Shown one piece after another: positions 20,906-33,779 of a stretch of DNA of 64,000 bases. The DNA lies in contig NC_063256.1 in the NCBI RefSeq assembly GCF_019578655.1, positions 21,552,005 to 21,616,004 on the forward strand, written 5' to 3'. The notes beneath the pieces were generated by a model. That model ran no database searches. It was not told the origin of the DNA and saw nothing but the letters and a program-made list of their open reading frames with translations. Both the position numbers and the translations under genes were made by a program. The stretch is from Ricinus communis (lineage: Eukaryota; Streptophyta; Magnoliopsida; Malpighiales; Euphorbiaceae). Within the stretch, counting starts at the first letter, position 1; every line of letters begins with the position of its first letter.

Positions 20906-22560
20906 AGTTGCGTAGTTATCCTCCTTATAAAACTCAAAGCAAATAATTAAAGGTGTGATATGAAAAGATATTCTGAACTCTTGAAGTATTTTCCATCACT
21001 AATTAAATATATATACATAACATATTTGTTTGCACAATATGTAGCCCTTTAAGTATGGTAGTATTTCGAGCATGAGAGAGGTGAATAACCTCAAAATTAA
21101 TATATTTAATGAAAAATAAATTAATTATACCAGTCTAGCTTCTATCAGAACGATTGTATGAAAAGACTTAAGGGACCTAAGTTTTTATGGATTCTTAACT
21201 CGACTCCTAAAAACTTTATTAAATCTAAGTGAAATGACTGTTTTAAGATAAAGAACTGCAATTAAAAACTGAAAAAATATGACTAATAAAGTTGAAAGCT
21301 GAACAAATTGAACTGAGGAAATAGTGTTTATGAATATTTACAAACCTAAGCTAAGGGAATTAAGGTACTAAAAGTAATTGGAATAAGTAAAAAGCTACTG
21401 TACTGTAAAAAAATATTGTTAAGTATTGATGATTTGTTGATCTGATTTTTGTTGAAAGATTATTGGTTCTGATTCTGAAGTGAGCTTCTCAATTTGTAGA
21501 TTTTCGCAACTTGGTGATCGCGTCTTTGATAACTGTTTCAATCCACATCCTTAATGAAGCAACTTGTTGAGGCAATTAAACACATGAAGCTATCTTTAGG
21601 GAACAAAACTCTCTCACTTTCTCAAAAGTTGAATGTGAAGTTGTTATCTAGAAGGTAGTGCAATGGAATTCTCCAACTCCCTGCTACATGACAATTCTTC
21701 CTTATACTTTCTCTTGAAACATCTCTCCACTACCTTCAGCTTTTCAAACTAATTGACCCTTTTTCATTCTCCGTATTTTGCACATGATGATTCAATAAAA
21801 TCTCTGCATCAAAGTTCTCCATTGCGACGCTTTAGGTATTTGAAAAGATTACTGCATCGCCTCAAATATTTGAATCTGTGAAAATAATTATTATACTGCA
21901 GTGCCTTAAATAAATGAATCAGTAAAATAAATAATCCCTGCATAATGGTTGTTCACTGCACCAACTTGGATATTTGAGTCGGCAAAATAATTATTACACT
22001 GCCTCAAGTGTCTAAGTCAGTGAAATAATTACTAGACTGCACTACCTCAAATAATTGAGTTAGTGCAGTAAACAGTGTGGACTGAACAACATCCCTGCAT
22101 AATGGCTCTTCACTGCACCACCTTGGATACTCGAGTCAGCAAAATAATTACCGCACCGCCTCAAGTGTCTAAGTCAGTGAAATAATTATTAGACTGCACC
22201 ATTTCAAATAACTGAGTCAGTATAGTAATTGGACTTTGGTATTTGTAAACCTATTAAAACTATTGGGCTTGGGCCAAAAATATTTTAAGTGTAAGTAATT
22301 GCTCCTTGCAACGATTCGACTAAAAACCAAACTGTATGGGTAAAAGCACTTAGCACAATCCCAACCGTTTAGCTTCAAAAATTTCTAAAAAATGAGAAAT
22401 TTTTTTCTAAGTCAGTGACCAGCAGGCCTACCTTCTTTATTTAATTTAAGTGGCTGACCAAGCCGACTCACAATTTAGTCATAAACATTTCTAGTCTCTA
22501 ACTATGTTACAGACTTGTGGCTTCTTATTCATTCGTGTTGTCAGCCTCAATTTCTATACT
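20906..22560. other. Non-coding stretch between peroxidase and gypsy pol
   Basis: Holds the presumed peroxidase 3' UTR and the decayed 3' region or LTR of the minus-strand gypsy element. I could not place LTR ends with confidence. Its one clear structure is the tandem array at 21830-22235. Confidence 0.5.
21830..22235. repeat. Two-level tandem repeat (about 157-bp unit, about 40-bp subunits)
   Basis: The phrase CCCTGCATAATGG starts at 21936 and again at 22093, and the following ~140 bases align (CACTGCACCA.CTTGGATA, GCCTCAAGTGTCTAAGTCAG), giving a 157-bp unit. Inside each unit and to its left, about 40-bp subunits recur with the pattern CTGCA..CCTCAAAT...TGAGTCAGTGAAATAATTA. Confidence 0.8.
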
Positions 22561-25500
22561 ATCTATGTTCCACTGATTCCCACAAAGTGGGAAAATAATT
22601 CTTCAAATACCACCTATTAATGTATCTATTATGAGGATCTCCCTAGAGATGGGACAACTAATAGGAATTACCTTTCAAGACTTTATAAATCTTAAAAGAT
22701 CCTTGCCAGTTTGGGGACCACTTTCCACATTCTCCATCCTTAGCAGCAATAGGCAATGTTAATTTCCATAACAACTATCCTTCGTTGAAGCACTTTTTTA
22801 GACTTTCTTATTATAGGCTCTTGCGATACGTTTCTTTTGCATAATCATTTTGTTAAGTGCCTATATTCTTTCTTCATCCAGTTCCTCTAACTCCATCACT
22901 ATGGCTTGGGAGTACTCCTCAAACTCTAGTCCATTTTGCTTTTCCATCCTCAGAGACGACACTACTACTTCCATAGGCAATACTACATCATGCCCAAACG
23001 TGAGTGTAAATGGACTCACACTTGTGGCATTTATTTTTGAAGTCCTATATGCCCATAAAGTTTTTGAGAGTAACCTATGCCAATCTCGAGGATTTTCTTC
23101 AATCATTTTCCCTAAGATGCTGACCAAAACCTTATTCGAAGCTTTTGCTTGCCTATTGGCATGAGCATAGTATGGTGTAGAGTTGATAAGCTTGATCCCA
23201 TAGTCCTCGATATAATCCTTCATCTCCTCACCAATGAACATAGTTTCCTGGTATCTAGTGATTAATTGAGGAATTCTGAACTCGTGAATCAAATTCTCCT
23301 TTATAAACTGAATTACATCTTTTTGTTCCACTTTCTTTATTGGAATTGCTTCAACCCGTTTTATGAAGTAATCTGTGGCCACAATGACAAAACTATGGCC
23401 TTTGGATGAAGCAAGATATATCTTTCCAATCAAGACGATGGCCCATCCTTTGAATGACTATGGCTTGACTATAGAGTGTAAATCTAAAGTTGGAACTCTC
23501 TGCACATTATTATACTTTTGGAATTGTTGGCACCCTTTTAAATAGTTGATGCAATCTTTCAGGATTATTGGCCAGTAATAGCAATGCCTCATGATCAACC
23601 ACCTCATTTGGATGCTTGATTGATGCGCACCACATATCCCTTCATGCAATTGTTTCATCACCTCTAAAGCATTAGGGAAACCCAAGCATCTCGGTAGTAG
23701 GCGATTAAAGTCTTTCCTATACAACTCCTTTTCTATAAGCATAAAATTTTGAGCTCGATCCTTTATCTGACATGATACTTTTTATGTTAGGGCAATCCAA
23801 ATATTTCTTAAATGGCAACTCCAATCACCAGCCACATTCATATCCATGTTAAAAGAATCTATCATTATTCCTCTTTCTAGAATGGATGGATGAATTCTTT
23901 TATGCACCAAGACTCCTTTATATGTCAACTCCTCAAAAATCCTCAGGTCAAATGCAATTTGAGCTAGTTCGTCGGCCTTCTAGTTCGGATCCCTTAGTAC
24001 GTACAAAAATTCTACTTCCTTGAAACCTTGGATTAACTAGATAGTTGTAGTAAACTATGGAGCTAGAGACAAAATACTATATTTATATTCCCTAAATAAT
24101 TGTCTAAGAACTAATTGTGAATCACCCATAATAAGCACAACACCCAACTCCCTAAGGATTTTCAATCCAATAACAAGTGCTTCACATTCTGCTTGATTAT
24201 TGGTGCATTCAAAATCCAAATTAAAAGATAATAATTTTTTACACCTAATGGGGAGGTAATCACGACTCTTGTACTAGTAGCCCTTTCAGTACTAGAACCA
24301 TCAAATTTAAAAATCCATGGCGTTGCCTCAACTCCATAGACTTGGAAATTTGGCTATTCTTCCTTTGTTAACTCTAAACATGGATGATCTACTAGAAATC
24401 CACTAAAGCCGATTCTTTTACTGATTTTTAAGGAAAATAAACCAATGAAAATTATGTCAGTGCCAATGACCATTCCTCTATCTTGCTAGCAATAAGCTGC
24501 CTATTGAGCATATACTTCACCAAATCTATTTAAGGTACTTCATACACCCTTGACCGAATCAAGTATTGGTGTAACTTTGAGCAGGCAAAGTATAACGCCA
24601 AACACATTTTCTCAATGGATGAGTACCGTATCTCTATTGCAGTAAGCACCCTGCTCAAATAATAGATAGCCTGCTCATGCCCTAAGGAGTTATTTTAAGC
24701 TAGCAAACATCCTATGAATTCATGATCAACCGAAAAATACAATCTGAGCGTAAATCCTTCTCTAGGTGGCATCAACACTAGAGGCTTACTTAAATAACTC
24801 TTTATCTCTTCAAGAGCTCTCTAATGTTTATTCTTCCATATGAAATGTTCTTCTTGCTTCAACTTTAGAAGATCCGAGAACTCCTTTAGTTTACCGGCAA
24901 GATTGGCAATAAACCTTCTCAGATAATTGATTTGCCCTAGGAATCGTTGCAGCTCTCTTTTATTTCTGGGAGGTTATGCTTCTATAATGGCCTTGGCTTT
25001 ATTCTTATCCAACTCTACACCTCTCTAATGAACCGAGAAGCCTAAAAACTTTCCAGCTCCGACACCAAAGGCACACTTAAGAGGATTAAGCTTTAGATCA
25101 CGAGTCCTCATCCTTTGAAAGGCTTTTATGAGGTGCTCCATATGATCTTTCACCTGTTTGGACTTCACAACAACATTACAATATAAACTTCCATTGTCTT
25201 ACCTCTCATGTCATGAAAGATGGTGTTCATTGCTCATTGATAGGTCATTCCAACATTTTTGAGTCCAAATGGCATCACCACCCATTAGAAACACCTTATT
25301 GACCAAAGCATTTGAATGTTGTCTGATGGATATCATCTTTGGTAATAAAAATCTAGTTATAACCAGAAAAACAATCCATAAAGGATAATAATTTATGGCA
25401 TGCGACTGCATCAATAAGCACGTCAGCCATAGGTATGGTGTATATATCCTTTAGAGTGGCAGTATTGAGGTCCCTAAGATCCACATATATCCTCAATTTT

Positions 25501-28500
25501 CCATTCTTCTTGACTACAAGAACCACATTGGCCAGCCAACTCGCATACTTGGCAGGATGAATGAACCCCGCTTTCCTTAACTTCTCAATCCCTTCCTTAA
25601 CCTTCAATTTGACCTCTTTAGATATATTTCTCAAAGGTTATCTATAGGGCTGGAACTCCTCTTTAATAAGCAAGTGATGTTCCACCAATCGTCTATCCAA
25701 ACCTAGCATTTCCTCAAATCTCCAAGCGAAGCAGTCTTTAAATTATTGTAGAATATCAACTATCTCTTCTTTCACCTTAAGATCTAAAATACTGCTGACA
25801 TAGGTGACTTGAGGTTCCTTTTTGGATCCTAAGTTCACTCCCTCCGATGGTTTTTATACTTCAGCTCTCCTATCATCTAATTTTGGTGGTGCAAAATTTA
25901 AATCCTCAACTTGGATTTCCTCACTATCATATTTATTTGGCTCTTCCTCACAGATTGCTTCTGCACCATTAATCTCTTGAACTTCGTTATCCACTTCCCA
26001 ATCGTCAAACAATTGTTGCATCTTAGTCTTTAGAATAGCAGTTGCAACTGCCACAAATCGACCTTTGGAAATCTTAATAATTGATTTCCTCAATGATCAG
26101 TTCCGCCATTGGCCTTCTCATGTAAGGCACAATAGCAGTAGGTGTTACTAAAGTCTCTGACTTCTTCCATTATTCTTTTTGTGATGCAGTAAGGGACTTG
26201 GGTGCACCAAATTTATTTTTTCTAAAAAACTGAATAGGCCCTAAGTTGATATCATATATATGGCCTAAACTGAATCGGAAAATCCCTGAAATGGTTTACC
26301 ATCTGCTCACACAACTTTTACTTCATTTCCCTTTCAAAATAATATGAACTGATACAAAGAAGATGGCACACACTAGTTTGCATGAATCCAGTCTCTTCCC
26401 AATAAAGCATGATAATTAGCAGTTGAGTTTACTACAAAGGAGGCTGCCAAAGAGGTTTTACTTCCAACTATGATCTTAATTGGCAAAACTCCTAAAATCT
26501 TAATAACCTATATGGTGAAAGCAAACACCAAAAATTCCATAGAAATCATATCCTTAATTGATTTCCTTAAGGTGTGCAACATCCTCAATGGCATAATATT
26601 CATCGTGGATCCATTATCCATTAATATTGTTGAAGTCGGCCTCCGATTAAGATGAGCCTTAATATACAAAGGCTGAACATGTTTGGTCATTGCCTTAGAA
26701 GGTTTTTCAAAAATTACCTTCGGGCACCCTTAATAGTTGGGTATTGAATTGTAACACAATTGTAATGATTCTTCGGTCCCTCATAATCAACTTCACATGC
26801 CCCCTGAGCTTGCTCGTCTATCCTTCATGACTTCTTTATTTCCCATTATTGAAAGGTGGATGGCAAAGTAACTAACACCGTCACACACTCAAAAGGAATA
26901 GAAACTTCTCTAAACATGAAGCTTCCCTAGATTAATTCCTCATTTTTACCAAAACTATCAATAGACTCATAGTCGCTCCATCCTGTTGCCTTAATAGATT
27001 CCAAAGGAATATACACATAAGCAGGTCTAAAATAAAACACTTTATAATCATACTTGCCTGAAAGTTAGCCGAGTAGGTCTTCGGTGAACTTCCTTTTGAA
27101 TTTACTGCTCTCATACTCAGGTTTTTCCTTTGCATTAGAGACCCCTTTTGTGGCAGCTCTTTTGTCATTGCTATATCCTATTCTGAGTCCTTGTGAGAGG
27201 CTGAGGAAACTTTCTATGGCAAACAACATGCCATTGTAAACTAGGTTCCATATATGGTTGTACAACAATTGTTTTGCTTTCTTTGTGTATTCACTACTGC
27301 TTTTTTAGTAACAAGTTGTTTCCTTGCTGGATAACTCCTTGTTTTTTTTATTTTTCTTAAATCAAAAATTTTTTTAGAACCCATACCTCGGGATACACTT
27401 CTCCAGAATATATTCCTTTGGCTTTTGAATCCACTGCCCTCTTTTTATTTAAAAGAGTTCTCAAATCAAAAGAAGCAGTATTAATTGTAGCCACAGGAGG
27501 GAAAGGGTTCTCATCGATCAATATTTGTTTCTTGTTCTCTGGGTACTTTAAGATACCCTTATTGATTCGGTCTTGCACTGCATTATTAAAGCTCCAACAA
27601 GCATTGGTCGAATGGTTTAAGAGTTATGAAATTTGCACTACTCTTTGCCTTAATCTCCTCTTTAAAAGGAATTTTATGGTTTGCAGGGACAATGATGAAC
27701 TTCTCTTTGAGGAGATAATAAAAAATTTCCTCCGTCTTTCCAATATCAAAAGTAAACTGGAGCTGAGCATTTGTGGCTTGTGTTTTCTTCCATAGATCCG
27801 ATGTCTTTTTAATAAGTAGCAGAAAAACACAAGATCTAATGAATTGATGTTAGCTACTACCATGTCATGCGCGTTCATCTCTTGAAACTATGTCCATATA
27901 GCTGCTTTTCTTTTTTGATTCTCTTCTCTTAGAAGTTCCTCATACTTTGAAACTTTAACAGCTAATTCATAAAAATTCTTGAATTCCATGACTTGAAACT
28001 TTTTTCTTAACTATATGTCAAGACCCTTCTGCGCCACCTTGACGTACTCATTCTCAGGTAGGAATGTTCCGGATGGCCAACTTGACGCAGGCTAGGTCCA
28101 TACAACTCCTAGACTACCTCCCTTACAGCATCTGCATCAATGTTGATATGTGGGTTCTGCACGTGAAGAATATTTCCTTGTTGAAATCCATTTCCAAGAA
28201 CGGTTCCATGAGAGACTCCTTCATGAAACAACTCTACCTCATAGAGATAAGGCTGAGCAATAGAATTTATAGTTACATGGAACTGTTGAGGAAGCACAGG
28301 CTTGCCATTTTGGCGGCCATTGGGTTGTGGAACCCTAGTAGGTCCATGATTCTTTTCCCTCCTATAAGGAGGTTGGTATCTTTCTTCATTCTATAAACAT
28401 GGCGGTGCATTAATTTCATGGGAATCCCTTAAGGATTGCCCCCTCGAGCTCCTCAACCACTTGACGAGCAAGCCTAGAAACGACATCCTCTTGATTTCGA

Positions 28501-28790
28501 ATAGAAATCTCATGTATGCAATGCAATAAATTTTAAGTCAGAATAGTTATTTGACGATTACTCTCATAGTAAGACTTAAGGCCTTCCCATTGGGCATCAA
28601 CCAGTACCTTGAGTTTCTCCTCAACTCTTCTACTAAACTCTTCCGACTGTCTTTCTCTCTCCTCATTTCTTCATTTTATAGTTTGCATAAATTTTTTCAG
28701 GTCATCAAAACTAGAAACATAAGATCTTAAGAGTTACTTGTTATCCGAACAACAAGATCTACTGAGACTTGTGGCACTACCTCATCTTGG
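22560..28790 (-). pseudogene. Decayed Tat/Retand-type gypsy gag-pol
   Basis: Read right to left. Gag pieces lie between 28790 and 27350 (VPQPNGRQNGK near 28300; ENPFPPVATINTASFDLRTL at 27357-27578). A protease remnant is at 26508-26690, its active site altered to DNGS. Reverse transcriptase is best at 25353-25634 (KAGFIHPAKYASWLANVVLV, KNGKLRIYVDLRDLN, SFMDCFSGYN). Stop-ridden RT/RNase H fills 24200-25350. The integrase zinc-binding region is 23458-23742 (LHEGICGAHQ...CQQFQKY). The integrase core is 22861-23433 (VATDYF, HEFRIPQLIT, NSTPYYAHANRQAKASNKVL, WAYRTSK). The tail near 22570-22700 resembles INGKYLKKY-type ends. There are dozens of stops and no 5' LTR at the right end, so the element is old and 5'-truncated. 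Confidence 0.88.
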
Positions 28791-29802
28791 GCGCGAGGCA
28801 CTTGTTTATGCCAACAATAGTTGCAAATGGCATCCTGTATCGATTTACGAGATATGTGGTGTCAAAGCTCACCACATTATAAAACTCTTGAAAAGCAACC
28901 TCACAATGTGGATGAACCTAAAGCACATTCTTCAGTCTTCCTTCTTCATCTGTATCAATTAAATAGAAAGATCTCTGTCATTTTGTTGCATGGATAGGAA
29001 CAATTTACGAATGGCCTCTACATCACTATCATCGAGTCTACTTTCAATGAAGTTCCTACAATGTTTAGGGAGGCAACCTAAATTTTCAAGGCCACCTTTT
29101 TGAACCTCAAGCAACCGAATACTCTTGTATGACCTTATTCCAACAATGTCGTTTGCTTCTAAAGACCTCTTCATTTTAATACTCAAATTCCTATTGTTGG
29201 GCATCAATCTCGACATGTCAGGATCAAGGTCGTGGTTCTGATCATATATTTGTTTAGAAACCACTCAAACACTACCTTTCATAATTGACTTATCCTTTTG
29301 GGATAGTTTATCCTCTTGGATAATTTCTCTGTGTATGCTTTCCTCCCTCTGACACAGCTAATTGTTTGATACATGTAATGCCACTTTTATCTTTACTAGT
29401 TAATTTCTTTGCTACGCTAAATCGTTTCAATGCACCATGAAGTCTATAAGTATGAAATAAGTTATTAATATTGGCAAACAACATTCATGGCTTAGAACCT
29501 TCTGCAAAGTTCAAATAATTATTGCCTTCGATTTCATTAACTACATCAACATCGTCATGGTTCATAGAGTCATTTGAATCTTCAGCGAAATTATTTTCTA
29601 TTTCATCTTTTTCAAAATCGAGAACATGTGTATCTTCCCTTCCATCGACATTACTTTCATCTTCTCTTCCTTCTTTATTGTTCATCGCATATGGGTTATC
29701 ATGGTTTCCATCACCACTTTTCATTAAACTATCATCTTCATTAAACTCAAATGTCTCCTCCAGTAATTGATTTCTGTGTCGGTTATTATATAAATCATCC
29801 AT
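28790..29802 (-). pseudogene. FAR1/FHY3-like (MULE-derived) transcription factor fragment
   Basis: The FAR1 family is domesticated from Mutator transposase. 29802-29485 reads as an acidic N-terminal region starting MDDLYNNRHRNQLLEETFEF. 29485-29265 is a frameshifted FAR1 DNA-binding domain (FANINNLFHTYRLHGALKRF, KKLTSKDKSG, SEGGK). 29264-28959 is NHDLDPDMSRLM...MKRSLEANDIVGIR...LGCLPKHCRNFIESR, then EAIRKLFLSMQQNDRD. After another frameshift it continues VLWVHPHCEVAFQEFYNVVSFDTTYL and MPFATIVGINKH to about 28800. The transposase core and SWIM zinc finger are absent. Coding text runs straight into gypsy gag-like sequence without an LTR between them. Dead fragment. Confidence 0.75.
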
Positions 29803-29829
29803 TGAAGAAGCAAGTCTAATAGAGGGAGA

Positions 29830-30240
29830 TACTAGAAGAGAAACTAAAATTATTTTCTAGATTTTGGTCTTCTTTGGCAATATCTAAAATTCTTTCACCT
29901 TATACTAGTTTTATAGCAACTTAATTAAATTGGATTAATTATCTAGTTGTTGAAATTAAATTGCTTTAGTTTTCAATGTTCTTTTTATTAATTAAATCTA
30001 GATTAATATGAAAAGAAAGAGGGAGATTTTAGCACCACCCTGTGCAACTTTTGAGGCGGTAATGCAATATCTTCTAATGACGCCAAAACAGAAAAAAAAA
30101 AGTGTTTTGGTAATTTTACTTCTCAATTTAAAAAAATTGATTCGGATCAAACTGATCCGTTTAGCAACACCCTTTAAAATAAATTGGAAAAACAATAGAA
30201 GGGCACTTAGAAATTAGAAATATTGACATCTACTACAGTA
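29830..30240. other. AT-rich spacer without a gene
   Basis: Spacer between the FAR1-like fragment and the F-box pseudogene. No element ends or coding text recognised. Confidence 0.5.
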
Positions 30241-31133
30241 ACTTCAGAGCTGATCGTGTTGCATCCCTCAAGCTCAGGAAAGTAATTATTTTCTGCATGT
30301 TTAATTATGTAATGCCTCTACCACTATAGATTCTCTCTTAGCCTTTTCTCAAATATTAGTTTACAGAATTTATTCTACATATGCACTTCTGAAATGCGAA
30401 ATGAAAAGAGCTTAGTTTGCATTGGGACTTGAAAGTGGCAGGGCTGAAATTGACAAGAAATGTGCACTTCAAATCTGATTTATTTTGCTTATTGCAGCGG
30501 TAGATACCTTAAGGTACTGCAGATTCCCATGAGTGATGTCACTGATAAGATGGGGGAAAAGCATGCAGAACCATAGGTGAATTTGACGGTTTTAGACATT
30601 ACATACTGTTTGAAGATCACATCCAAAGGGCTTGAAGCATTAGGGAAGAACTGCAAATCGTTGATTCATCTGAGGAGAAATATGCTCCCACCAAAGTGGG
30701 AGAGGCCTGTCGGAGGAAATGTCCTGCACTTTGAGATAGTGAGGCAATGGTCTTGCCTATAAAATGTCAGGGCTTTAGCATCTTGAACTTGGTTTTGGCT
30801 CATTTCTGGTCTTGATGCTATCCTCAGCGAGTGCAGGGCTCTTTCTCACCTTGACATTCTAGGCTGCTGGAATGTCAAGCTCGAATGTGATCTGGAGAAT
30901 AGGTGCATGCAGCTTTATTTTTACAACAGCCCCTGCAGTGATGATTATGTCGTTGATACTGATGAAATAAATAGCGATGAAGAATTTCCTTACATAGATA
31001 AAAATCTGATTGATTTGGATTTTTTCCATTCTTTATATCGTGCATTTTACAAATTAAAGGACCAGAAACGTTTGATTTCTTTTTTGGAAGGTCAAATCCT
31101 AACTGAAACAACCACGCTGAAAGAAGTTACTTA
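30241..31133 (+). pseudogene. F-box/LRR (FBW2-like) pseudogene, 3' part
   Basis: F-box/LRR proteins are substrate adaptors of SCF ubiquitin ligases. The reading begins in an LRR segment (ADRVASLKL at about 30248-30275). It passes an intron-like gap with GT near 30282 and AG at 30496-30497, then resumes RYLKVLQIPMSDVTD, NLTVLDITYCLKITSKGLEA, LGKNCKSLIHLRRNM, a short linker ending VRQW, LSHLDILGCWNVKLE, and an acidic Asp/Glu tail ending about 31133. This order matches the C-terminal LRRs of Arabidopsis FBW2. The N-terminal F-box is absent. In-frame stops and shifts occur near 30573, 30760 and 30785. Because the intron is kept it is not a processed copy; truncation of a duplicated gene is likelier. 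Confidence 0.7.
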
Positions 31134-31139
31134 AAAAAA

Positions 31140-31698
31140 GTTGAGGTCAAAGTATAGAAAGAGTGGTAGAATACTTAATACTGTTTTATTGGGGAACTTT
31201 ATCTTAAATTTTGTAGTGATGATACCTTCAAACAAGTTGGTTATTTATCAATTGCTTTGGCAAAAGGCATTCGCTTGATCAGAAGTCGTCCAGTTGCCGG
31301 TTTGCAGCCTGATTTAACCAATGAAATCACATATTCATGCTGGATTGCTGGATAGCATTACCAAGGAGTTTGAACACAACTAGTTTCCACCCAAATCTTA
31401 CGGAGTTTCTTTCTTTCAACTGTCTTGAGACATTACCACTCTTCCCGCAACAAATTAGCAATTGAGATACTATGCGTGCAACTTTCATGGGTTATAAAAT
31501 GAAATAAGAACAAAGAAAATTGATATCACTACTCAAAAACTGCATTGCAACAGAAATCTGAAGTTTGCAAGAAATAATAGATAATTCAGCCACCTAATGA
31601 TAAGTGAGCCAATATGACTACAGTTTAACTAAATGTTCCAAGAACTCAGGAATAAAACAAGATTTCAAGGATAAAACAAGCCGCTAACTCAAGCCCAT
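31140..31698. other. Intergenic sequence between F-box pseudogene and NACA 3' end
   Basis: The right part is expected to hold the 3' UTR of the minus-strand NACA gene. No other feature recognised. Confidence 0.5.
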
Positions 31699-33710
31699 CT
31701 AAGTAGTAAGCTCCATAATAGCACTAACAATATCCCCACTGTGTGTCTTGAGTGCCTTGACAGCCTTGCTCCTTGGTACTCCTGCTTGTGTCATAACTAG
31801 ATCAATGTCTCGAGGCTCAACCCCTGTCTCATCAACTTCTTCCTCTTCTTCATCAGCCTGAGCAGCAGCAGCTGCACCAGAAAGATCTGATTTTGGAAGC
31901 ACAGATGCCATATCTGGCATCCTAAATTGTTGGGCAGCCTGTGTCTGCAACTGAGAGCTCAAATCCTCAATCTTAGCCTCCCCAAATATGACATATGTCT
32001 CAGAGTTTGGACTCTTAAAGACATCTGGCTTTGAAATGAAAAATAGTATCTGAAAGGCCCAAAATTTCTTTTGTAAGTTAACAAAAACCAAATAGGCAAA
32101 TGATAGACTATAACAGAGTACAAAATGAAAGGAGAGCTAACATTTTTAGTTCTCTTGATGGTGACCCTGCTTACACCAGTAACCGGTTTCATCCCCAGCT
32201 TCAACATTGCCTTGCGACTTTTCTTTTCACTTCTGCTCTGCTTTGAACTCCCATTTGCACCTGCATATCACATTCTAATAAATAATTCCAACAGGGTAGA
32301 TAGAGAGAAGGAAGCCTATCCCTCTAATATAAACATGTAATGCATAAAACTGACACAGAAATTGAAAATATCATTTAGAGAATCTCTTGCGACCTGCAAG
32401 AGCAAAATTAGAATCACCAACTCAAAAGCAGTTTGCAATCTGCTGCATGTGTTATAACAGATAGATTTACATTAATAACATAACAGAAATGATGAAAGAA
32501 AATATGATGAGATAAACATCAAGAACACTGCCAGTTCAAAGGCATTAGCATGAAATTATACATCGTGCATAAGCACAGATAAATTCCCTTCTTCAAAGTA
32601 AGATATCGTGAGGTTTGACCAAACTATGTTGTCCCTTTATCGCTTCTCCACATCCAAAAAATCCAATATCTACTTATTTTAAGAACTTAAATGTTTTGAT
32701 TGACTTCCTAAATATTCAGCATGTAGGAGCAAAATTTTGTAAAAAAGTTGTCTCATAGTTACAAAACCAGACAATGCTTCAAGACAAGCTGTTAAACAAC
32801 AAGACAGCCACGAACAAAGGTCCTGCAATAAGATGCTCCGGCAAGTATGAGCTTACCAATGCCCTACTATATCAACCAAATAACAGGGGTGGACACGTGT
32901 TTAAGGTAACACGCAATCGTTTTACTAAGCCAATCTTCCATTTTCCAACAATTTTGGCACTACTGTGAAACTCCAATTGAAACAAGAACAAATACATCTT
33001 GTTTAGAGTGTGTATCCATTTTCGAAATGAATATTGAGACAATAAATTATTCAAATACACATGTCTAATCAGCCAGGCGAAAACAAATTGATATTTCAGT
33101 TTCCAAATGGTTGCAAAATCATCAATCTATTTGGCATACAAGTTTACAGTCATTTCAAAAACATTTCTTATAATCATCCAATAGGGAAAAAAATTATTTT
33201 GCCCAAAACCCCAGAGTTGAAGTTGCTAAAGCCAGTAAAGATTTCACATTCCACACGAATTTGAGAAAGCCAGCTTCAATAATCAGCCATATTTGCCAAC
33301 AGAAGCATACACGATATCAATATCACCAAAAACAATAAATATAGGCAAACCAAGGAACCCAGCAAAGAAAAGGAGTAGGCATCCACCTGGAGTACCAGCT
33401 TCCTTATCATCATCCTCGTCGTCGTCGTCGTCGTCGTCGTCGTCATCTTCGTCATCGTCCTTCTCGTCCTCTTTCACGTCCTCCACTACAGGCTCATCCT
33501 CATGCTAAAGAAAAATGATAAAGAATTATTTAAAGGAAAACTTAACAAACAAAGAAAAGGAAATGAAGAAATGAAGAGCTACAGATTTTTTAAGAAAGAA
33601 GAATCAAAGACCTGAAGTATTTTCTTGGTCTCATCGTCAGTGGCGGGGATCTGCTCAGCAGCTACTTCAGGGTTGGTGGTCTCAGCCTCAACAACGGGAC
33701 CTGGAGACAT
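31699..33710 (-). CDS. NACA: Nascent polypeptide-associated complex subunit alpha-like protein
   Basis: NAC-alpha pairs with NAC-beta (BTF3) at the ribosome exit tunnel and shields new chains from mistargeting. Four minus-strand exons: 33710-33612 ([20 protein letters not shown], ends KKILQ), 33504-33387 ([12 protein letters not shown], a run of Asp/Glu, ends TPG), 32260-32142 ([37 protein letters not shown]) and 32049-31699 ([30 protein letters not shown], then the UBA domain [20 protein letters not shown] to the TAG at 31699-31701). All introns are GT-AG and the joined frame is open, 228 codons plus stop, close to family size. The NAC domain is roughly residues 75-140 and the UBA the last ~40. 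The ribosome-contact motif KKSRKAM is intact. This is the only convincingly intact host gene here. Confidence 0.93.
33387..33504 (-). other. NACA exon 2 with an Asp-coding trinucleotide repeat
   Basis: The exon is largely a GAC/GAT repeat (plus strand GTC/ATC, about 33408-33460) that encodes a nearly pure acidic tract between two introns. Length change in steps of three would keep the frame. Confidence 0.85.
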
Positions 33711-33779
33711 GGCCGCCTTTGTTTGTTTTGGGATAACGAGGAATGGCAACTGAGATAGATAGAGAGCCGCGTTAGGGAT

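Noticed and set aside
21830..22235. CRISPR-like array
   Set aside because: Units are degenerate, without unique spacers of constant length, and lie in a plant retroelement context.
27418..27795. 125-aa plus-strand ORF
   Set aside because: Antisense shadow of decayed gypsy gag read on the minus strand.
33293..33508. Ser-rich plus-strand ORF
   Set aside because: Antisense shadow of the Asp-coding repeat in NACA exon 2.
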